DNA from: Entophlyctis helioformis
Taxonomy: Eukaryota > Chytridiomycota > Chytridiomycetes > Chytridiales > Chytriomycetaceae
Length of the DNA: 64,000 nucleotides
Assembly: GCA_025526915.1 (NCBI GenBank)
Contig: JAHLKH010000010.1
Coordinates: 186,001 to 250,000 of the forward strand
Direction: 5' to 3'
The notes under the pieces are model-generated. The model was not told the DNA's origin. It searched no databases and worked only from the letters and a program-made list of their open reading frames with translations. A program made the position numbers and the translations under genes. Below are positions 58,779 through 64,000 of this stretch, one piece after another. The stretch's first letter is position 1, and each line of letters opens with the position of its first letter.

Positions 58779-59348
58779 TTACAGACGCAGCAGAAAGCAG
58801 GTAACGGCAGCCCCCACGGCACCCGCGGCACCCACAGCGCTGCCGAGGACCGATCGCCGCCATACGAGCGCGCGACGGCGGCGAGCAGGCCCGGAATGGC
58901 CGCCAGACGGCGCAGCAGCAGAGCGGCGATCCAGCGCAGCAGGCTGCCGGCCATGCGCAGCAACACGTGGAGGAGCGGCAGAGATACGAGCAGCAGGCCG
59001 ACGCACGCAGCAAGCACGAGCTGGTGGCGCTGGTGGCGTGCGATGTCGGGCGGCTCGCTGCGGCGGTCTGCGGCGGTCGATGCCGGTGCTGCGTGCTCGC
59101 CTTGCGTCTGCAGAGGCTGCTCGCTGTTGGGCTGCTCGCTGTGGGCTGCTCGCTGTTGGCTGCTCGTCGACGGCGTCGCGGGGCAGCTGCAGCAGATGCG
59201 CTTGCTCGTGTTCGTGTTTCTGCTTCTGGTCCTGCTTCAGCAGCGTGTGCGTCGGTTGCTTGTCGAGCTGGCTCTGGCCGTCTGCGCGCTGGTCGCTCGT
59301 GTTGCTTGTGGTTGAATGTGCGTCTGTGCCGTGCTCGTCGTGGCTCAT
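58779..59348 (-). CDS. Hypothetical protein with hydrophobic C-terminal half
   Basis: A single frame of 189 codons starts at an ATG (59348) with a hydrophilic His/Asp/Gln-rich N-terminus (MSHDEHGTDAHSTTSNTSDQ). It ends with a hydrophobic Gly/Ala segment (VLGSAVGAAGAVGAAVTCFL). In the middle the next frame codes a long Leu/Ala membrane-like stretch (LAACVGLLLVSLPLLHVLLR) that may be the real product if a base is lost or an intron exists. It could also be the first exon of the RhoGEF gene just downstream on the same strand. No family is recognised. Confidence 0.25.
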   Translation of the reverse strand: MSHDEHGTDAHSTTSNTSDQRADGQSQLDKQPTHTLLKQDQKQKHEHEQAHLLQLPRDAVDEQPTASSPQRAAQQRAASADARRARSTGIDRRRPPQRAARHRTPPAPPARACCVRRPAARISAAPPRVAAHGRQPAALDRRSAAAPSGGHSGPARRRRALVWRRSVLGSAVGAAGAVGAAVTCFLLRL

Positions 59349-59729
59349 GGCAGCAGCCAACCCCTGGGCTCGATGCTGGCGAGTGCGGCCTGGACGGCGA
59401 CCACGGGCAAGACGAGGAGGAGGACGCAGCCGACGGAAACTCCGAGACGAGGCACGGAAAGCGCCGACACGGCCACTTGGACGCTTCTCCGCCACACGAC
59501 AGCGACAGCGCGCCGGGCGTTTGACGCGTCGCGATGTCGGCCCACCATATCTACGCCTTGCGCGACGCTGGCCAACGGCCAACGGCCGCTTACACGCTCT
59601 CACACATTCTGCTGTTTATTCTCCTACAATCCATCCATCCTACCCATCCACCCTCCGCCTGTCCGTATCGTTGTCGTTGGCTTGGAACCGCGAGTGCTCT
59701 TGCCTGCTCTCCTCGCACTCGCAAGGTGG
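59349..59729. other. Intergenic region upstream of the hypothetical protein
   Basis: About 380 bp between the enkurin-domain gene stop and the next minus-strand start. It is GC-rich with a CATCC-type repeat at 59629-59650. No gene is supported. Confidence 0.4.
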
Positions 59730-61226
59730 CTACTGTCGCACAAGGATCTGGCCGCTGGTGCTCAGCTGCCGGATGTCTGCCTCGAGCGTCTGGATCTGCT
59801 TCTCGAGATCAAGCTTTCTGTTTCCCCACATTGGCCCCACATGGCATGTCAGTGGCATGTCAGTGGCGTGAGCGTCATGAGAGTATGTGCGTACCTGCTG
59901 ATGCGTGAAGGCGTCTCGACCTGCACGGGGAGCTTGCCGTACTGCTGCAACACGCGGTCCAGGTTGGCTTTGAGCCCGCCGAGAATGCCTTCTCGCTCCG
60001 TGTCCGACAACACACGCATGCCCGAACTTGCCGCCTCACCGCTCCCGCTCCCGCCACCGCTTTGGCCCTCGGGCGACTTGAGTGTCTTGTGAGGCAGCGG
60101 CGATCCCCCGTGCAGGGACCCAGCGTGATCGGCTTCGTGCTCATGCCGGTGTGGGTGCGATGCATGTCCGTCGTCATCATCATCCTCGCCGTCGCGATCG
60201 CCGTCACCGTCACCGTCGTCCTTGGTGTGCGCGTCGCCGGTCTCTTCACGCTGCTGGCCAAACAGCGGCGGCAGTCTGTACGGACGGCGCTGCGTGCTTT
60301 TCTTGCCGCCCGAACCGCGCAGAGTCTTTCCGCCTGCTTTGCCTTGCGCATCTGGGCCGCGCGGTTGCAAGTTGATCAGGAAACGGGCGGGATGGACAAG
60401 GCGGACGGACGGGAGGGGCAGGACGGCATGTCAGTTACAATTTGAGCCAGATCGTCCGTGCCAGTACAGGATCGGCATGATAAGCAGTCGGGAGAGAACA
60501 CAACGCGTGGGGGCAATATCGGCACGTCTGGCAAGCGAGATGCGGAGAGAAACCAACCTTGCGAGATTGGAGCAAGCAGGTGTGGAGGGGCAAGGCCGGC
60601 AAGCGGCGACAGCCGTTTTGGATGCGGGCCAGCGTGGCGACCCTGAGTCTGCTGGCCATGCGACTGATTTCTGCGGCCGGCCGATCCAGACGTTGAAGCC
60701 GATCCAGAGCGCGGGGCTGACATGGAGGCAGCCGAGCCAAGCGACATGGACCCGGACCGCGACTTGCTGGACGACGAGGCTGCCACGGCTGCTGATGTAG
60801 GCTGCGGTGATGGCAGCTTGCCCTCTGCAGCCGGCGCAATGGACATGGCGGCGATGGCGGCCGCGGACGAGGCACCCTTGGGGCCTGACGCGCGTGCGGC
60901 CTTGAAGTCTGCGCGCACGGCACTGGCAAATTTCGAGCGGTACCGGGCAGGGGCGTTGTTGGCCGATGGCATGCTGTTCTCGTACAGCGCGTAGACCGAC
61001 TCTTCGCTGGGGTCTGACGGCACGTTCTTGAGCAGGTCGACGGGTGCAGACGCGGTCTTTGCCGACGGCTTTGCGCTGCTCTTTCCGCTCTTTCCGCTCT
61101 TTCCGCGGCGTGGGCCAGCGAGGGCGTTGGCGTTGGCGTTGGCGTTGCGCTTGGACGCAGACGCAGATGCGGGCAGCGCGATGGCGGCAGACGGCGACAC
61201 GGACGACGACGCGCGGGGCCGGCCAT
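59730..61226 (-). CDS. Enkurin-domain protein (ENKUR/ENKD1-like, flagellar or centrosomal)
   Basis: The C-terminus is a clear enkurin domain: LSDTEREGILGGLKANLDRV, LQQYGKLPVQVETPSRISRK, then LDLEKQIQTLEADIRQLSTS over the last intron. The upstream exon has ESVYALYENSMPSANNAPAR, like the N-terminal motif of enkurin-type proteins (E-[NS]-[IV]-Y-x-L). Exons are about 61200-60642, 60351-59895 and 59817-59730, in phase. The first frame has no ATG before a stop, so a small first exon, perhaps starting at the ATG at 61226, must be spliced in; its join is unproven. Enkurin-domain proteins sit in axonemal microtubules or on centrioles, fitting a flagellated fungus. It faces VPS35 across about 60 bp. 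Confidence 0.75.
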
Positions 61227-61286
61227 TTCAAGCGTCGCTCGACGTGTTTGCGAGAATCTCGCAAAGCAGCTTCAAAGTCAACCGCC

Positions 61287-64000
61287 ATGTCGACGTACTC
61301 GCTGACGTCCAACGCAAGCACAGGCGCAGGCTCCAACGGCCCGAGCGGCACGGCCACGCCGCCCGTGCTCGACCAGGGCAAGGCGCTCGACGAGGCGCTG
61401 GGCGTGGTCAAGGTGCAGGCGTTCCACATGAAGCGCTCGCTGGTGCGTCTGCGTCTGCGTGTGTGTGCGTGTGTGCGACGTGCTGTGGCCGCAGATACGC
61501 TGGCGTGTGCGGTGCCTGCCTGCCTGCAGATGCCTGTGCATGCCACTATAAGCCTGCAGATGCCTATAAGCGGTGCTTGCCTGTGCTTGCCCGCCTCTGT
61601 ATGCCGCCGCCACGCTGGCAGCCGCCGCGACCCTTGCCGTGCTGACCCGGCGTGCGCACTCGGCCACCGCAGGATGCCAGCAAGCTCATGGATGCGCTCA
61701 AGCACGCCTCGACGATGCTGTCGGAGCTGCGCACGTCGTCGCTGACCCCAAAGTACTACTACGAGCTGTGTGAGTGCTGGCCGCCGGCCGCCCCAGATCT
61801 GCCTTGTCTTTGCCTGCTGGGCATGCCTTGGCTATTGTCTTGCCTTGGCCTGCCCGCAAAGACCGCCCAGATCTGACCCGTCGACCTCGCCCCACAGACA
61901 TGGCCATCTTTGACGAGCTGCGTCACCTGTCGACGTTCCTGTACGACGCTCACATGGCCGGCCGCCACCACCTGTCCGACATGTACGAGCTTGTGCAGTA
62001 CGCTGCCAACATCGTGCCGCGTCTGTACCTCATGGTCACCGTCGGCGCCGTCTACATGCGCGTGTCGAGGCAGACGCTGGACATCAAGGGCAAGGGCAAG
62101 GCGCTCGACTCGACGCCGTTTGATGCCGCAGACGGCGGCCACGCCCATCCCGACGTCCCTCCGATCAAGGAGCTCATGAAGGACATGCTCGAAATGACGC
62201 GCGGCGTGCAGCATCCAACGCGCGGCCTCTTCTTGCGCTACTATCTCTGTGGCATCACCCGCGACTATTTACCAGACGTTCTGCAGGACGGGTGCGTCTG
62301 GCCAGCTCGCTGTGCTTAGGCGACCAACACGCACGTCTTGCATGGGGCTGACTGTCTTGCCGTGCGTGTCTGGCAGGCCGCACGGATCCATCGACGACTC
62401 GATCCACTTTATCATCCACAACTTTATCGAGATGAACAAGCTGTGGGTGCGGCTGCAGCACCAAGGCCACTCGCGCGAGCGCGAGAAGCGAGAGCAGGAG
62501 CGCCGTGAGCTGCGTCTGCTGGTTGGCTCAAACCTCGTCCGTCTGAGCCAGCTCGAGGAGCTGAGCCTTGGCGTCTACCAGTCTGTCAGTGCACCGCATG
62601 CGCTCTCTGGTCATTGTGCATTGCCGTCGTTTTGTGCCTGCTGACATGTGTCTGTCGACGGCAGCAAATCCTGCCGACACTGCTCGACGAGATTGTGAGC
62701 TGTCGCGACGTTATTGCGCAAGAGTATCTGATGGAAGTCATCATCCAGGTAAGTCGGCAGGCACTTGCTTCCATTGCCCATCTGCTCTCATAGGCTCACG
62801 CGTGTCCCGCACAACCTCTAGGTTTTCCCAGACGACTTCCATCTGCGCTGCCTTGACATTTTTCTGTCTGCGACCGCACGCCTCCAGCGCACCGTCAATG
62901 TCAAGCAGATTGTCATCAGCCTCATTGACCGCTTTGCCGGATACGCGGCCCGTGCTCGCGAGGACGCTGCTGCCAACTCTGCCGACGGCAAGCCGTCTCT
63001 TGGCGCTCTGGACGACGCGAGGCTGTTTGACGTCTTCTGGACCCAGATCACAGAGCTTGTCAATGCACGCCCCGAGTTTACCATCCAGGACATTGTCGCG
63101 CTGCTCGTCTCGCTTTCCAACCTGTCGCTCAACTGCTACCCGGACGAGCTTGGATACATTGACCGCGTGCTCGGCATGGCCAGGGAGAAGGTGGCCGAGG
63201 CAGCCGTTGCCGAAAAGTCTGGGCTCGCTGATTCCAAGACACGCTCGCTTCTCCAGCAGCTGCTCATGGGGCCGATACAGACATACCACAAGAACGTGCT
63301 GCGCATCCTCGACTTCCCATCCAGCTCAACTCAAACGTCGCACAGCCACTACCAAGCCGAGGGCCAGCCGCCCAGCCCGTCGCTTGGCGGCAACTTTACC
63401 GATCTGCTGTTCCTGCAGCCTTACGCCACTCGCCGCCACATTGCCCATGCCTGCATCACCAACGCCATCCGCGCTGCCGTCAACGACGCATTCACCGTGT
63501 CCACCATCGAGGGCGTCAACTTTCTGCTTGGCGAGGTGTCGACCATCATGGTGCGCGACCAAGTCGATGGCGGGCTGTTTGGCGCCAAGCGCAAGCCGGC
63601 ACCTAGCGCAGATCCGCTCGAGGAGCCAGACATCCCACTCGACTGGGAAGACGCGCAGGAGGAGCAGACGTACCTTGCCAAGCTCGTGCACCTGCTTCGC
63701 GCGTCTGGCGACGACCTGCACCAAGAGCTTCTGCTGCTGACGGCGGCGAGAAACCATTTTGGAGAGGGCGGCGACATTCGCATACGCTTCACGCTCCCGC
63801 CGCTTGTGATTGCACTCATCAAACTCGCACGCAAGTACTACTACAGCCACGTATGTCCTTGATTCGACTTGACGCCCTGATGCTCTGATGGCCCACCTAC
63901 TCACATGCGTCGCATCAAGTCTCCGTTGGCTCGGACAGATGTGCCGCTCATCCTGCGCACCATCCACCAAACCATCACGTCGCTCAACAGGGCACAGGAG
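61287..64000 (+). CDS. VPS35: Retromer subunit VPS35 (C-terminal part beyond the window)
   Basis: Seven exons are visible (61287-61442, 61673-61769, 61898-62291, 62377-62584, 62665-62748, 62822-63850, 63920 to the edge), about 683 residues of some 800. The N-terminal helices carry [19 protein letters not shown] and [19 protein letters not shown], then the Vps26-binding PRLYL motif ([17 protein letters not shown]). [20 protein letters not shown] and [19 protein letters not shown] follow, and the exon 6 end has [23 protein letters not shown]35 is the scaffold of the retromer, which sorts cargo from endosomes to the Golgi or plasma membrane. The gene continues past 64,000. Confidence 0.97.

Overview
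The window is about 64 kb of GC-rich nuclear DNA from a flagellated (zoosporic) true fungus, most likely a chytrid or a close relative. It is packed with intron-rich protein genes on both strands. Introns are short (about 41-400 nt), nearly all GT-AG, with at least two GC-AG. Fungal identity rests on a mitochondrial fused acetylglutamate kinase/N-acetyl-gamma-glutamyl-phosphate reductase (ARG5,6) and an Apq12-like protein. A flagellum is implied by an NME7 nucleoside diphosphate kinase and an enkurin-domain protein, both families of flagellated lineages. No rRNA or tRNA gene and no CRISPR array was recognised. Exon limits were placed by hand from splice signals, protein-family similarity and reading-phase bookkeeping, with no database search or RNA evidence.

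Layout. 0-10 kb: CSN8 (partial), a putative glycosyltransferase, a tail-anchored Ubc6/UBE2J enzyme, a universal stress protein, pyridoxamine-phosphate oxidase, a Sec14 lipid-transfer protein and a small heat-shock protein. 9.5-10.3 kb: a Crinkler-like nuclease-kinase protein. 10.8-22.4 kb: adenosylhomocysteinase, ARG5,6, a DIS3L2/SSD1-type exoribonuclease and PRPP synthetase. 22.5-40.5 kb: a candidate CSN9, Bet1 SNARE, Apq12-like protein, Mtq2 methyltransferase, exosome cofactor MPP6, NME7, spliceosomal helicase PRP22, RRP7, an acidic ERICH2-like protein, RAD51 and an AMPK-related kinase. 40.9-47.8 kb: the unusual locus, described below. 48-51.3 kb: poorly recognised or broken genes (RhoGAP-like, F-box/ankyrin). 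51.8-64 kb: a mitochondrial carrier, a very long LRR-DH-PH RhoGEF, an enkurin-domain protein and VPS35 (cut by the window edge).

The main discovery candidate is the 40,939-47,542 gene. Eighteen exons can be joined in perfect phase into one reading frame of about 1,691 residues. Its N-terminal third looks like an XPG/FEN1-family flap nuclease. Its C-terminus is a TnpB/Fanzor-type RuvC nuclease with the three catalytic acidic residues and a CxxC...CxxC zinc ribbon. Immediately downstream (about 47,584-47,797) is an AT-rich non-coding stretch with four inverted repeats, placed where the guide RNA of a Fanzor/TnpB system would be expected. A flap-nuclease domain fused to a Fanzor is not an arrangement I know of.

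Most of the rest is conserved housekeeping: methionine/arginine/PRPP metabolism, RNA processing and decay, ER and endosome trafficking, and COP9 signalosome parts. Several divergent pairs share promoters of only 60-150 bp. RAD51, the mitochondrial carrier and the ankyrin gene carry single-base frame breaks that look like lost bases.
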